Below, in pieces: positions 32,770 through 41,819 of a stretch of 64,000 bases of DNA. The DNA is from JACRLV01 sp045863555. Its GTDB lineage: Bacteria > Planctomycetota > Phycisphaerae > UBA1845 > Fen-1342. The stretch spans positions 1 through 64,000 of the forward strand of contig BTUU01000018.1 in NCBI GenBank assembly GCA_045863555.1, written 5' to 3'. The notes beneath the pieces were generated by a model. That model ran no database searches. It had not been told where the DNA came from and saw only the letters and a list, made by a program, of their open reading frames with translations. Numbering within the stretch: position 1 is the first letter of the stretch; the number at the start of each line of letters is the position of its first letter. Both the position numbers and the translations under genes were made by a program.

Positions 32770-33537
32770 ATGCGGACGGTTTCGCTCCAGTCGGGCTCGA
32801 ACGGGAATTGCTACTACGTCGAAGCCGGCGGCGTGCGGCTGCTCTTTGACGCCGGCATCAGTGGCCGGCGGGCGATGGAGCGGCTGGCGGCGCACGGCGT
32901 CTCGATCCGCGACGTCGATGCGCTGATCATCTCGCACGATCATGTCGACCATGTGCGGCACGCGGGGGCGTTTCATCGGCTGTTCCACGTGCCCGTATAC
33001 CTGAACCGGGCGACGCATCGCGTCGTTCGCGGTCAACTGGGCGAGATCCGCGATCTCCAGTTTTTTGTCTCCGGCCGGACGCTCGAATTCGGCTCGGTCC
33101 GGGTCGAGACGATCCCGACGCCGCATGATGCGGCGGACGGCGTGGCATTTGTGGTCGAGTACGAGGGCCGGCGGCTGGGGATCTTCAGCGACCTGGGCCA
33201 TCCGTTTCCACGGCTGCGAGAAGCGCTGGCGACGTGCCACGCGGCGTACCTTGAGAGCAACTATGACCCGGTGATGCTGGCGGAGGGGGCCTATCCCGCG
33301 GACCTGAAGGCGCGCATCCGGGGCGACGGCGGTCACATTTCGAATGAAGAAGCGGCGGCGCTGGTTGCGGAGCGCCCCGGGCGGCCGATGGAGTGGGTGG
33401 CGCTGGCGCACCTGAGCGAGGAGAACAACCACCCGGAGGTGGCGCTGCGGACGCATCGGCGCGTCCTGGGCGAGCGGTATCGGCTGACGGTCGCGCGGCG
33501 TGACGGGGTCTCGGAAATGCTCCGGGTCGACGGATGA
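32770..33537 (+). CDS. MBL-fold metallo-hydrolase, YycJ/WalJ-like
   Basis: A 255-residue metallo-beta-lactamase-fold protein: SLQSGSNGNCYYVEAGGVRL at the N-terminus and the metal motif ISHDHVDHV (residues 58-66), with further ligands in PHDAADG and FSDLGH. The GSxGN start is typical of the YycJ/WalJ group, whose members are linked to cell-wall control or DNA repair nuclease activity. The substrate is unknown. It lies 37 bp after the HtrA-like gene but appears to have its own -10 box. Confidence 0.88.
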   Translation: MRTVSLQSGSNGNCYYVEAGGVRLLFDAGISGRRAMERLAAHGVSIRDVDALIISHDHVDHVRHAGAFHRLFHVPVYLNRATHRVVRGQLGEIRDLQFFVSGRTLEFGSVRVETIPTPHDAADGVAFVVEYEGRRLGIFSDLGHPFPRLREALATCHAAYLESNYDPVMLAEGAYPADLKARIRGDGGHISNEEAAALVAERPGRPMEWVALAHLSEENNHPEVALRTHRRVLGERYRLTVARRDGVSEMLRVDG

Positions 33538-33664
33538 GCCGGGGGCGGCTGCATCTTTTCGATGATTATCGCACACTCCGGCATTCAATGTCGTCCCGCC
33601 GTGCCCGGGTCACGGGATTCGGATACCATATCCCCCGCGGCAATTTCAGAGGCCGAATCGACTG

Positions 33665-34915
33665 ATGACCGAGAATCCCGAGATTATTGACAGCCAATCC
33701 CGGCTCGACGAGGAATGCCGACGCCTCAAACGCGCCGGGGTCTTCGCCTTCGACACCGAGTTCATCCGCGACGACACGTTCGACGCCCGGCTATGCCTGG
33801 TCCAGGTGGCGTGCGACGATCGCGTCGTCCTCATCGATCCCACGGCCGAGGTCGATGTCGGCGCGTTCTGGAAACTGGTCCACGACCCGAAAATCCTCAA
33901 AGTCGTCCATGCCGGCAAGGAAGATTTCGAAGTCTGCACACGCTCGACCGGCGCCGCGCCGCGCAACATTTTCGACGTTCAGATCGCCGCGGGCTTTCTC
34001 GGCCACGGTTATCCGCTGAGTCTCGTGCGGCTGGCCGGGCTGATCGTGCACAAGCGGCTCTCCAAGGCGCAGACGCTCACGGACTGGCTGCGCCGGCCGC
34101 TGACGGAGGAACAGCTCCGGTACGCCGCGGATGACGTCGCCCATCTGCCCGCGATTCACGCGAAGCTGGCGGCTGATCTGGCGGCCCGCGGGCGGGTGGC
34201 GTGGGCGGAGGAGGAGTTCCGGCGGTTTGAGGACGCACAGCTCTACCGGCCGCCCCCCACGGAGCGCCTGCAACGCTTCAAGGGCACGCGGAACATGGAC
34301 GGGCTGGGCCTGCTCGTGCTGGAGCGGCTGATCGAGTGGCGCGAGGCTTGGGCCCGCGAGAAGAACCGGCCGATCCGGGCGATGATGCGCGACGACATTC
34401 TGGTCGAGATCGCCCGCCGCCGGCCGACGCGGGCGGAGCAACTGGAGGTCATGCGCGGCTTTCCGCAGGCCCGCAATCCGCGGATCATCGGGCAGATTCT
34501 CAAGATCATCGAGGATGCGAAGGCGACGCCGAAGAAGGAACTGCCCGCCAAGGTGGAGGTGCGGGAAGAGTCGCCGCATACGCGCGTCGCGACCGACGTG
34601 CTCTCGGCTTTTGCCCGCGCGACGTGCCTGGCGGAGAGCCTGGACATGGACCTCGTTGGCGGGGCGCAGCGGATTCGGGAACTGCTCGATTACATGCGCG
34701 AGGGTGCGGCCGAAAACGCCGCATCCAACGGACAGCGGCCGGCGCTGCTCCAGGGGTGGCGCGAGGCGTTCCTCGGCAAGCGGATGGTCGAACTGCTCGA
34801 AGGCCGCTGTGAACTCCACATTTCGGGCTGGCCGGATGAACTGCGGCTGGATGTCGTTTCGCACCGGCGCGTGCGGACGAAGGCTGCGCCGGATGCGACG
34901 CCCGCGGCGGAGTGA
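33665..34915 (+). CDS. rnd: ribonuclease D
   Basis: A 416-residue DEDD-family 3'-5' exonuclease involved in tRNA 3'-end maturation. Motifs: FDTEFIRDDTF (Exo I, residues 28-38), HAGKEDFEV (Exo II), and LRYAADDVAHLPAIH (Exo III, with the DEDDy Tyr). An HRDC domain follows (about 205-285), then a second C-terminal HRDC-like segment. Length fits the family. A single gene, convergent with the DUF72 gene. Confidence 0.93.
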   Translation: MTENPEIIDSQSRLDEECRRLKRAGVFAFDTEFIRDDTFDARLCLVQVACDDRVVLIDPTAEVDVGAFWKLVHDPKILKVVHAGKEDFEVCTRSTGAAPRNIFDVQIAAGFLGHGYPLSLVRLAGLIVHKRLSKAQTLTDWLRRPLTEEQLRYAADDVAHLPAIHAKLAADLAARGRVAWAEEEFRRFEDAQLYRPPPTERLQRFKGTRNMDGLGLLVLERLIEWREAWAREKNRPIRAMMRDDILVEIARRRPTRAEQLEVMRGFPQARNPRIIGQILKIIEDAKATPKKELPAKVEVREESPHTRVATDVLSAFARATCLAESLDMDLVGGAQRIRELLDYMREGAAENAASNGQRPALLQGWREAFLGKRMVELLEGRCELHISGWPDELRLDVVSHRRVRTKAAPDATPAAE

Positions 34916-34947
34916 GCGAAGCGCTGCGTTCCACGGCGGCCGGATGT

Positions 34948-35946
34948 TCAGCCGATTCGCTCGACCACGCGACTGGCGAGCCGTTCGAGCGTCCGCGGGG
35001 CGCTCCCCTCCGCCTTGTTGTTGGCAATGATGTACGCTGCCTGCCGGCGCGAGACTGCCGCGGCGATCAGTTCGGCGATGGCGTCGCGCGAGGCGGCGTC
35101 TTCGTCCACGATCCGATCGAAGGGGCTGTAGCGGTCTTTCGCCTCTTCGTATCGCTGACTGCCGCCGAGCATCCACCGGACGACCAGGGCCGGGCCCGCG
35201 GCCGCGCCGAGGAAGGTCGCCTGGGCGTCGATCTTCGGCATGCTGGGATGGACGTTGAAGCAATGCGCGACGCCGGACGCGGCTAGCAACTCCATGTAAC
35301 GCTCGGTGAGCAGCTCGCGATTCCGCAACTCGATCGCGTAGAGCGGGCCGGGCGGGAGGTTGAGCAGGAATGTGCGCAGGCGCTCCAGCAGGGCGTTGAC
35401 GCCGCCGAGGTCGCGCAGGTCGAGCGGGGTGAATTGGAAGACGATCGGTCCCAGCCGGTCGCCGAGCCCGTCGACGGCCGGCCGGACGATCAGGTCGGCG
35501 GCGAAGGCGGGATCAAGGAAGCGCGGATTGACGCCGGTGGGCTGGCCCTGGCGATTTCTGGCGTGGAATCGCGGAATCAGGCAGAGTTCCGGCGCTTTCA
35601 CGAGAAAGCGGAACTCCGGCGGCGTCACCGAAGCGTAGGCGGCGAACTGCTCGGCCGCGATCGGGGCGTAGTACGTGCGATCGATGCCGACCATGCGGAG
35701 AAGCGGGTGAGCGGCGTAGGCGGGGAGGCCGTGGCGGGCGAGCGTCGTTTCGGTGGTAGCGTCCGCATAGACGATGCCGCGCCAGCCGGGGAACGACCAG
35801 GAACTCGTGCCGAGACGGACGTTTGAGGGCAGACGTGCGGCCGTCGCGGCGATCTCCGGGGAGACCGCGGCCGGTCGCACCTTCGTCGCGTCGGCCGAGG
35901 CCGCGGGTCGCTCGGGATGAAAGTCAAAGAGGTTGAACTGCGTCAT
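34948..35946 (-). CDS. DUF72 domain-containing protein
   Basis: A 332-residue TIM-barrel-like DUF72 protein. Signature stretches are LGTSSWSFPGWRGIVY near residue 45, PPEFRFLVKAPE, and GPIVFQFTPLDLRDLG. The C-terminal half has AYIIANNKAEGSAPRTLERLA, typical of the family. Function of DUF72 is unknown; nucleic-acid-related roles have been proposed. The start MTQFNLFDFHPE at 35946 matches relatives. The gene is divergent from the dehydrogenase at 36016 with only 69 bp between. Confidence 0.88.
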   Translation of the reverse strand: MTQFNLFDFHPERPAASADATKVRPAAVSPEIAATAARLPSNVRLGTSSWSFPGWRGIVYADATTETTLARHGLPAYAAHPLLRMVGIDRTYYAPIAAEQFAAYASVTPPEFRFLVKAPELCLIPRFHARNRQGQPTGVNPRFLDPAFAADLIVRPAVDGLGDRLGPIVFQFTPLDLRDLGGVNALLERLRTFLLNLPPGPLYAIELRNRELLTERYMELLAASGVAHCFNVHPSMPKIDAQATFLGAAAGPALVVRWMLGGSQRYEEAKDRYSPFDRIVDEDAASRDAIAELIAAAVSRRQAAYIIANNKAEGSAPRTLERLASRVVERIG

Positions 35947-36015
35947 GCGTTCCCTGTTTCGCGAGTATAACGTGCAGCGTGCATGGGCCGCGGATGGCTG
36001 CGAGAGGGTGATTGA

Positions 36016-36987
36016 ATGCGCGCGATCATCGTAAATCCGGCGGAGCGAGGCGGCGTGATGGTCGCCGCGCGCCCGCGGCCGGTGCCCGGTGCGGGGGAAG
36101 TGCTCATCCGCACGCGGCTCGCGGGAATCTGCTCGACTGATCTGGAGATCGCGCGGGGGTACATGGGGTTCAACGGCGTCCTCGGGCACGAGTTCGTGGG
36201 CGATGTTGTCGAGGGGCCGGCTGAATTGCTGGGGCGGCGCGTCGTGGGCGAAATCAACTGCGTCGCGCCGGATTCTCCCGCGAGGACCGAGGACGAGCGC
36301 AAGCACGCCGCGCCGCGTACGGTGCTCGGAATATTGGGCCGTGATGGGGCGTTTGCGGAGTATTTCACGTTGCCAGCGGTGAATTGCCACGTCGTCCCGG
36401 ACTCGATGCTCGATCGGCGGGCCGTTTTCGTCGAACCGCTCGCGGCGGCGATTCAGCTCACACGTGATCATTCATTTGCGCGGACCGAGCGGGTGGCGCT
36501 GATCGGGACGGGAAGGCTGGGGATTCTCTGTGCGCAGGTCGTCGCGCCGCGGGTCGGGCGGCTGGAGGTCTTCGGGCGCAATCCGCGGACGCTCGAAATC
36601 TGCCGGCGGATCGGGCTGGGTGCGCGCGAGGCGGCTGCGGTCGACGCCGGGGCGCGCTACGACGTCGTGATCGACGCGACGGGCTCGGCTGAGGGACTCC
36701 GCTGGGCGCTGGCGCATACGCGGCCGCGCGGCGTCGTGCTGCTGAAGAGCACGTATGCCGAGCCGCCGCAGATCGATCTTGCGCCGATCGTGATCGACGA
36801 GCTGCGCGTAGTGGGGAGTCGCTGCGGGCCGATCGGCGAGGCGCTGCGGCTGCTCGATTCCGGGGCGATTGACGTTGAAAGCCTCGTCGATGGCGAGTAC
36901 ACGCTGGACGAAGGCGTGGCGGCCTTTGAGGCGGCCGCGAAGCCCGGGGCGCTCAAGATTGTGCTTCGCATGGAGGCTGGTTCGTGA
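36016..36987 (+). CDS. MDR-superfamily zinc alcohol dehydrogenase-like protein, no structural-zinc cysteines
   Basis: A 323-residue medium-chain dehydrogenase. The catalytic zinc ligands are visible (ICSTDLE Cys, GHEFVGD His), as is the NAD(P) fold (VALIGTGRLGILCAQV). Relatives carry four Cys in the lobe before RTVLGI; here that segment (CVAPDSPARTEDERKHAAP) keeps one Cys only, so the structural zinc is lost. The ATG at 36016 follows GAGAGGG. It overlaps the next gene by 4 bp (GTGA), so the two are translationally coupled. Substrate unknown. Confidence 0.85.
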   Translation: MRAIIVNPAERGGVMVAARPRPVPGAGEVLIRTRLAGICSTDLEIARGYMGFNGVLGHEFVGDVVEGPAELLGRRVVGEINCVAPDSPARTEDERKHAAPRTVLGILGRDGAFAEYFTLPAVNCHVVPDSMLDRRAVFVEPLAAAIQLTRDHSFARTERVALIGTGRLGILCAQVVAPRVGRLEVFGRNPRTLEICRRIGLGAREAAAVDAGARYDVVIDATGSAEGLRWALAHTRPRGVVLLKSTYAEPPQIDLAPIVIDELRVVGSRCGPIGEALRLLDSGAIDVESLVDGEYTLDEGVAAFEAAAKPGALKIVLRMEAGS

Positions 36988-37739
36988 TCTTTGTCGAACG
37001 TGGCGGCCGTCGGTATGCGCAGTTTGAACGGCTGTCGGCCGAGCCGGGCCTGATTCACGGGATTTCGACGCGGCCGATGGACGTGTCCGCGCGGACTGAC
37101 GCCCGCTCCGGCGAGCGCGACGAGCGGCGGCGGATGATGGCGGCGGACCTCGGACTGTCGCCCGAGCGGTTGTGCTACTGCGTGCAGGTGCATGAGACGG
37201 GGCAGGCGGTGATCGACGCGAAGACCGCGGCCCGGCGCATCGAAGGCGTCGACGCGATCCTCACCGATCAGCTGGATACGCCGGTGATGACGTTTTCGGC
37301 GGACTGCCCGCTCGTGCTGGTTTACGATCCGCGGCGGCGGGTGGTCGGACTGGTGCATTCGAGCTGGCGCTGCACGGTGGCGTTTTCGACGCGGCGGCTC
37401 GTTGAGACGATGCGGTCGCGCTTTGGGTGTGACGCGGAGGATTTGCTGGCCGGCGTCGGGCCGTCGGCGGGGCCGGACCGCTACGAGGTCCAGGAGGACG
37501 TGTACGCGGCCGCGGCGGGGTTGCCGGATCGGGATGTGCTGTTTCGGCGGAACGGCGACGGGCGGATGACGTTCGACCTGTGGGAGTCGAATCGGCGGCA
37601 GCTTGTTCAGGCGGGGGTGCGGGCGGACAACATCGAGGTTGCGGGCGTCTGCACGATGACGGACACCGAGCGGTTCTACTCGTTTCGGCGCGAAGGGCCG
37701 GGGTGCGGGCATTTCGGCCTGATGGCGGGGCTGCGGTGA
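36984..37739 (+). CDS. YfiH/YlmD-family polyphenol oxidase (purine nucleoside phosphorylase LACC1 type)
   Basis: A 251-residue protein of the DUF152 family. Members act as copper/zinc-linked purine nucleoside phosphorylases or adenosine deaminases and are linked to peptidoglycan editing. Motifs: QVHETGQAVI, SADCPLVLVYD, and LAGVGPSAGPDRYEV. The usual HAGWRG is altered here to HSSWRCT. GTG start at 36984 with GGAGG at spacing 7, overlapping the stop of the dehydrogenase gene. Confidence 0.85.
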   Translation: MIFVERGGRRYAQFERLSAEPGLIHGISTRPMDVSARTDARSGERDERRRMMAADLGLSPERLCYCVQVHETGQAVIDAKTAARRIEGVDAILTDQLDTPVMTFSADCPLVLVYDPRRRVVGLVHSSWRCTVAFSTRRLVETMRSRFGCDAEDLLAGVGPSAGPDRYEVQEDVYAAAAGLPDRDVLFRRNGDGRMTFDLWESNRRQLVQAGVRADNIEVAGVCTMTDTERFYSFRREGPGCGHFGLMAGLR

Positions 37740-37832
37740 ATTTCGGCCGGTTCAAGCGACGGTGCGGGAACCCGGGGGCGATTTTCGCGTCGTACAGCAG
37801 GTGACGAGGCGGATTTGGAACAAGGAGATGCC

Positions 37833-38552
37833 ATGTCTCGATTTTCGGTACTGGTCGCGTGTCTATTCTGTTCGGCGGCGCTGGCCCAGACGCCGGAGCC
37901 GCGGCCCGGCACGGTGACGGCGAGCGCGACGGCGCGCGTGTACCGCACGCCGGATTACCTGGATGTCGTCCTCGGCGTAGTAACGCTGAAGACAAGCGCG
38001 GGCGAGGCGCACAAAGAGGCGTCGACGCGGATGGAGGCGATTGTCGCGGCGCTCAAGGGGCTGAACCTGGCCGGGGCGGAGCTTCAGACGGGCACGGTGG
38101 ACCTGTCCCCGCAGTACACGGAGTATCGCCAGGGGGCCGAGCGGCAGATCGTGTCGTACGAGGCGACGAACATGCTGCGGGTGCGCACGACAGACCTGAA
38201 AGCTGTTGCGAAGCTGATCGACGCAGCGATGAAGGCGGGGGCGAACCGCGTGGATTCGGTCGAATTCGGCCTGAAGGAATATCTCGCCGCCCGCGAGGAG
38301 GCGCTCGGAATGGCCGCGAAGGCGGCGAAGCGGAAGGCGAGCGTGCTGGTCGCGGCGCTGGATGCGAAGCTGGGCCGGATCGTCAGCCTGTCGGAGTCTT
38401 CACCGACGTACTACTACGCGAACCGGCTGGCGCAGGTGCAGAGCAACGTCGGTGGCGAAGGAGGACCGCCGCCGGGCGAGGGAGCGTTCGAGCCGGGCAA
38501 GGTCGAGGTGCTGGTGACGGTGACGATTGAGTGCGAGATCGGGAGCGGGTGA
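37833..38552 (+). CDS. SIMPL (DUF541) domain protein, exported
   Basis: A 239-residue periplasmic protein with a signal peptide (MSRFSVLVACLFCSAALAQ) followed by a SIMPL domain (TVTASATARVYRTPDYLDV at its start, TVTIECEI at its end). SIMPL proteins are related to the oxidative-stress protein YggE; the exact role is unknown. The ATG at 37833 follows AAGGAG at spacing 6. The gene ends at a hairpin shared with the convergent lipoprotein gene. Confidence 0.9.
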   Translation: MSRFSVLVACLFCSAALAQTPEPRPGTVTASATARVYRTPDYLDVVLGVVTLKTSAGEAHKEASTRMEAIVAALKGLNLAGAELQTGTVDLSPQYTEYRQGAERQIVSYEATNMLRVRTTDLKAVAKLIDAAMKAGANRVDSVEFGLKEYLAAREEALGMAAKAAKRKASVLVAALDAKLGRIVSLSESSPTYYYANRLAQVQSNVGGEGGPPPGEGAFEPGKVEVLVTVTIECEIGSG

Positions 38553-38560
38553 AAGGTGAG

Positions 38561-38609
38561 AAGTGAGAGGTGAAAGGGACAGGCTGCTGTCACCTTTCAC
38601 CTTTCGCTT
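38561..38609. terminator. second GTGAAAGGTGAAAG-type hairpin between convergent genes
   Basis: GACAG-GCTG-CTGTC forms the tip (38578-38591). After a one-base bulge the stem continues with AAGTGAGAGGTGAAAGG (38561-38577) against the right arm ending at 38609, at 15 of 17 positions. The unit sequence matches the hairpin at 29075-29139. Confidence 0.72.
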
Positions 38610-38617
38610 CCCGCAGG

Positions 38618-39478
38618 TTACTGCTTCGCTGACTTCAGGAATTCGATCATCGCCGCGCGGTTCTTCTCCATGGTCGCGTTTGGGCCCGTGGCGCGGACGA
38701 ACCAGTTGCCGCCCGGGGTTTCGATGACCGCGCCAAGCATGCGGTAGTTGTCCTTCGGCCCGCCCTGCGGCCGGCCCATCGACGATGGCGTGTAGCGGCC
38801 GACGACGTCGAGAAGCGTGATCTTCATCGGGCCGGCTTCAAACGTCTCGGTCTTCGCCGCTTCCGCGGGCAGGGGAGCGCCGTCCGGTCCGCTGAACATG
38901 CCGCGCCAACGGTCCAGATTCAGCGCCACGTTTCCGCCCTGCCCGGTGCCAAAGAAGAACACCACGGCTTCGCCATCCTCCGGATCACCCTCGACCTTCG
39001 AAATGACATACTGGGCCTTGCGGCCCATGCCCGCCGCGGGCGGCTGGGCTGTCCAGCCGGCCGGCGTGTCGAATTTCAGTTCGGCAGGTGCGCCGCCAAG
39101 TGGAGGATGGCCCGGAGGAAGCGCTCCACCAGCAGCCGGTGCAGGGGCTGGGGCCGGAGCTGCACCCCCGTCGATCGGCGGATGGCCGGGAGGCAACGCG
39201 TCCGCGCCTCCGCCGCCAGCCGGTGCCGGGGCGGCTCCGCCACCGGCAGGCGCGCCGCCGATGGGCGGGTGATCGGCCGGGAGCTGCGCGTTGGCGGCCG
39301 GGGTCGGGCCGCCACGCTCGGACTGGACGAGGGCCCGCATCGCGGCGGGGTCGGTGATGCCGGAGGTTGATGCCCCGGCCGGTTTCTCGACGGCGGTGGG
39401 CGGCGGCGGCTTGTCGCAGCCGGTGGCGGCGAAGAGGACGGTCGCGGCGGCGAAGGCGGTCATGGATCGAACGGTCAT
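38618..39478 (-). CDS. lipoprotein with GHPPI/L repeats
   Basis: A 286-residue predicted lipoprotein (ATGC lipobox at residues 18-21). Residues 65-130 are Pro/Gly/Ala-rich with three copies of an LP-x-x-HPPIGGAP-type unit (LPADHPPIGG, LPPGHPPIDG, LPPGHPPLGG). The C-terminal 150 residues form a compact domain (FDTPAGWTAQPPA, PGGNWFVRATGPNATMEKN) like the fold seen in planctomycete 'PsbP-like' lipoproteins. No biochemical function is known. It is convergent with the SIMPL gene. Confidence 0.75.
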   Translation of the reverse strand: MTVRSMTAFAAATVLFAATGCDKPPPPTAVEKPAGASTSGITDPAAMRALVQSERGGPTPAANAQLPADHPPIGGAPAGGGAAPAPAGGGGADALPPGHPPIDGGAAPAPAPAPAAGGALPPGHPPLGGAPAELKFDTPAGWTAQPPAAGMGRKAQYVISKVEGDPEDGEAVVFFFGTGQGGNVALNLDRWRGMFSGPDGAPLPAEAAKTETFEAGPMKITLLDVVGRYTPSSMGRPQGGPKDNYRMLGAVIETPGGNWFVRATGPNATMEKNRAAMIEFLKSAKQ

Positions 39479-39705
39479 GGCTCGAAAACCCTCAAATCAG
39501 TGATCGGCGATGGATCGCGCTGTGTTGTTCAACGCTCTGTTGCACGATTCGTCATGGTATCGGCTTCGGGCGGTCGAGGGGCACCGGGTTCACCGGCACG
39601 CGTGACGGTTGCGCGGAGAGCCTGCCACCGGGGCAGACTGTCTTTCGCCCGCTCCTACGTTTCGCGCGGTGGCCGGGGCGCTTCCGGCCGCTCTCCCCCT
39701 CGTCC

Positions 39706-41817
39706 TCACGCGTAACTGTGCAGGCCCACGATGAAGAAGTTCACGAAGCACCAGTTGAACGCCATCATCAGGCAGCCGATTACCGATAGCCACGCCGTCC
39801 ACAGGCCGCGATCCTTCACGATGAACCGGGCGTGAATCAGCATTGCGTAGATGATCCAGGTGTTGAGCGCGAAGACTTCCTTCGGGTCCCAGCCCCACGG
39901 GCGGCCCCAGGAGTAATCCGCCCAGACCGCGCCGAGGATGATGCCCACGAAGAGCATCACAAAAACCATGTTCAGGATGATCAGGTGGCACCAGTCGATC
40001 TCCTGGAGCCACTTGGGCAGATCGCTGACGCGGGCTTCGTCGCCGGGCGCGCCGCCCGCCAGGATCGGCCGTTCCATCGTGAGCGAGCGGCCGGCCACCG
40101 GTGCGTCGGTGAATGCGCCGCCCGCCAGTGCCGGACGCGGGCCGAACTGCACGCGGCCCATGACCATGCCGAGGGCGTTGAGCAGGGCCCAGACGCCGCC
40201 GGCCGCGAGCAGGGAGATGCCGGAGCCGCGGACGAATTGCTGGTTTCCGACGAAGATGATCGTCACGGCGATCGCACCGAGGATCGTCGCGCCGAGCGAG
40301 GGTGTCGCGCCGCTGCGGAGGGCGAGCCAGGTGATCATGCTCGCGAGGATGACGAGCAGACCGGCGGACGCCCAGAAGAGGGCCGGAGGCTTGAAGGCGA
40401 TCACGCCGCCGCCATGCGTCTGGAAGGCGACCTCCGCAACCGCCCAGAGGCCGAGGCCGGCGACGGCCGTCATGGCGCCGAGCGAGATCGAGGGCATGAG
40501 GGCCCGGCGGAAGTAATAGCTGAAGAGGTAGACGACGGCGATGACGGAGGCGACGAAGATCAGCGCGTAGGAGGCGATGATCAGCACCGTGTGGATGCGG
40601 AGCATGACGTCGTCGAGAATGCCCATGATCGTGGTGAGCGTTCCGCCGCCGGGGATCACGTAACTGCCCAGGATCAGTCCGAGGAAGCCGCAGACGTTGG
40701 CGGCGAAGAGGAAGATCGCGCGGCGGAAGCGCAGCTCGAGCAGCATCGCGAGGGCAATGCCGATCCACGCGGAGCCGACGACGGCTTCAAACATGTTCGC
40801 GACCGGGATGCGGCCGAGGATGTACCAGCGGAGGCCGAGGCCGTAGGCATGGAGCACGACGGCGAGCGCGAGGAAAATGAAGCCGATGAGCCAGGGGGTC
40901 TTCCAGCGCGTGACGAGCGCCCAGAAGCCGGCGAGTGCGCCGAAGAAGTAGATCACCCAGCCCCAGGTGAACTTGCCCATGGCGTAGTAGCGAGCCTCGG
41001 CGGCGCGCTGGCTCTCGGTCGGATAGACACCGGGCATGGCGACTGTCGGCAGGACGGCCGCGAGGCGATCGAGCGACGTCTGGGCCCGGCTCGCGTCACC
41101 GGCGAGCCACGCGGAGCGGAGCACCGCCCAGGGGTCGAGGATGCTCGTCGCCTGCTCGGGCGTGATGCCGGGGACCGGGTTTCGGGCAGCGCCCGCGCCC
41201 ATCGACCGGGCGAGGTCGGCGGGCAGGTTGTCGATCAGTTCGCCGGGCGTGTGCCAGGCGCTGTCGACCGGTCCCGCAGCCGCGGGGACGATGTTGAGCA
41301 TGCGATCGAGGTTGAATGCGACGACCTGGGCGTCGCGCACGCGGCGAATGGCCGTGACCATCTCGAAGCGGGGCTCGAGTTCGCCGATGCGCTGCTGCAC
41401 CTTCTGGTCGGCGAGCTGGCGGGGCGTCATGTAGCCCTTCTCGACGACGTACTGCCGGTCAGTGGCGGGCAGGTGCATGCTGAATTCGATCCGCAGGCCC
41501 TTGTCCTTGATGTAGATGACCGGCTCATCGGCATAGGCGCGCGAATTGAACAGCCATTCAAAGAGCGAGGCGTCGGGGCTGAGGCCGGGAAGGCGATCCT
41601 TGCCGGTCATGGCCGTCATGGCTTCGCTGGCGAAGGAGTGGAGCGTCTTGTTGCGGCCGGCGTCCTGGACGGCGATGAGCCGGGCGTTTTTCCACGCCAG
41701 TTTCGCGTCCAGCTCGATCGCGCCGCGCGAGACGGCGGACGGTGCGCGGTCCGCCGCGGCGGCCGCCGCGACGAAGAGGGCGGAGAGAGTGAGTGCGAGT
41801 GTCCGGATCGTATTCAC
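39706..41817 (-). CDS. ccsA: cytochrome c biogenesis protein CcsA, with long N-terminal periplasmic domain
   Basis: A 703-residue protein. The C-terminal 400 residues have about ten membrane segments and the heme-handling WWD motif (WADYSWGRPWGWDPKEV), typical of CcsA/CcmC/CcmF heme exporters of system II. The first 260 residues are a signal peptide (LALTLSALFVAAAAAA) and a periplasmic region found fused to CcsA in planctomycetes, with no clear homology to ResB. GTG start at 41817 with GGAGGA at spacing 8; the gene begins 2 bp before the ResB stop codon, so it is translationally coupled to the upstream gene. Confidence 0.88.
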   Translation of the reverse strand: MNTIRTLALTLSALFVAAAAAADRAPSAVSRGAIELDAKLAWKNARLIAVQDAGRNKTLHSFASEAMTAMTGKDRLPGLSPDASLFEWLFNSRAYADEPVIYIKDKGLRIEFSMHLPATDRQYVVEKGYMTPRQLADQKVQQRIGELEPRFEMVTAIRRVRDAQVVAFNLDRMLNIVPAAAGPVDSAWHTPGELIDNLPADLARSMGAGAARNPVPGITPEQATSILDPWAVLRSAWLAGDASRAQTSLDRLAAVLPTVAMPGVYPTESQRAAEARYYAMGKFTWGWVIYFFGALAGFWALVTRWKTPWLIGFIFLALAVVLHAYGLGLRWYILGRIPVANMFEAVVGSAWIGIALAMLLELRFRRAIFLFAANVCGFLGLILGSYVIPGGGTLTTIMGILDDVMLRIHTVLIIASYALIFVASVIAVVYLFSYYFRRALMPSISLGAMTAVAGLGLWAVAEVAFQTHGGGVIAFKPPALFWASAGLLVILASMITWLALRSGATPSLGATILGAIAVTIIFVGNQQFVRGSGISLLAAGGVWALLNALGMVMGRVQFGPRPALAGGAFTDAPVAGRSLTMERPILAGGAPGDEARVSDLPKWLQEIDWCHLIILNMVFVMLFVGIILGAVWADYSWGRPWGWDPKEVFALNTWIIYAMLIHARFIVKDRGLWTAWLSVIGCLMMAFNWCFVNFFIVGLHSYA

Positions 41818-41819
41818 GT

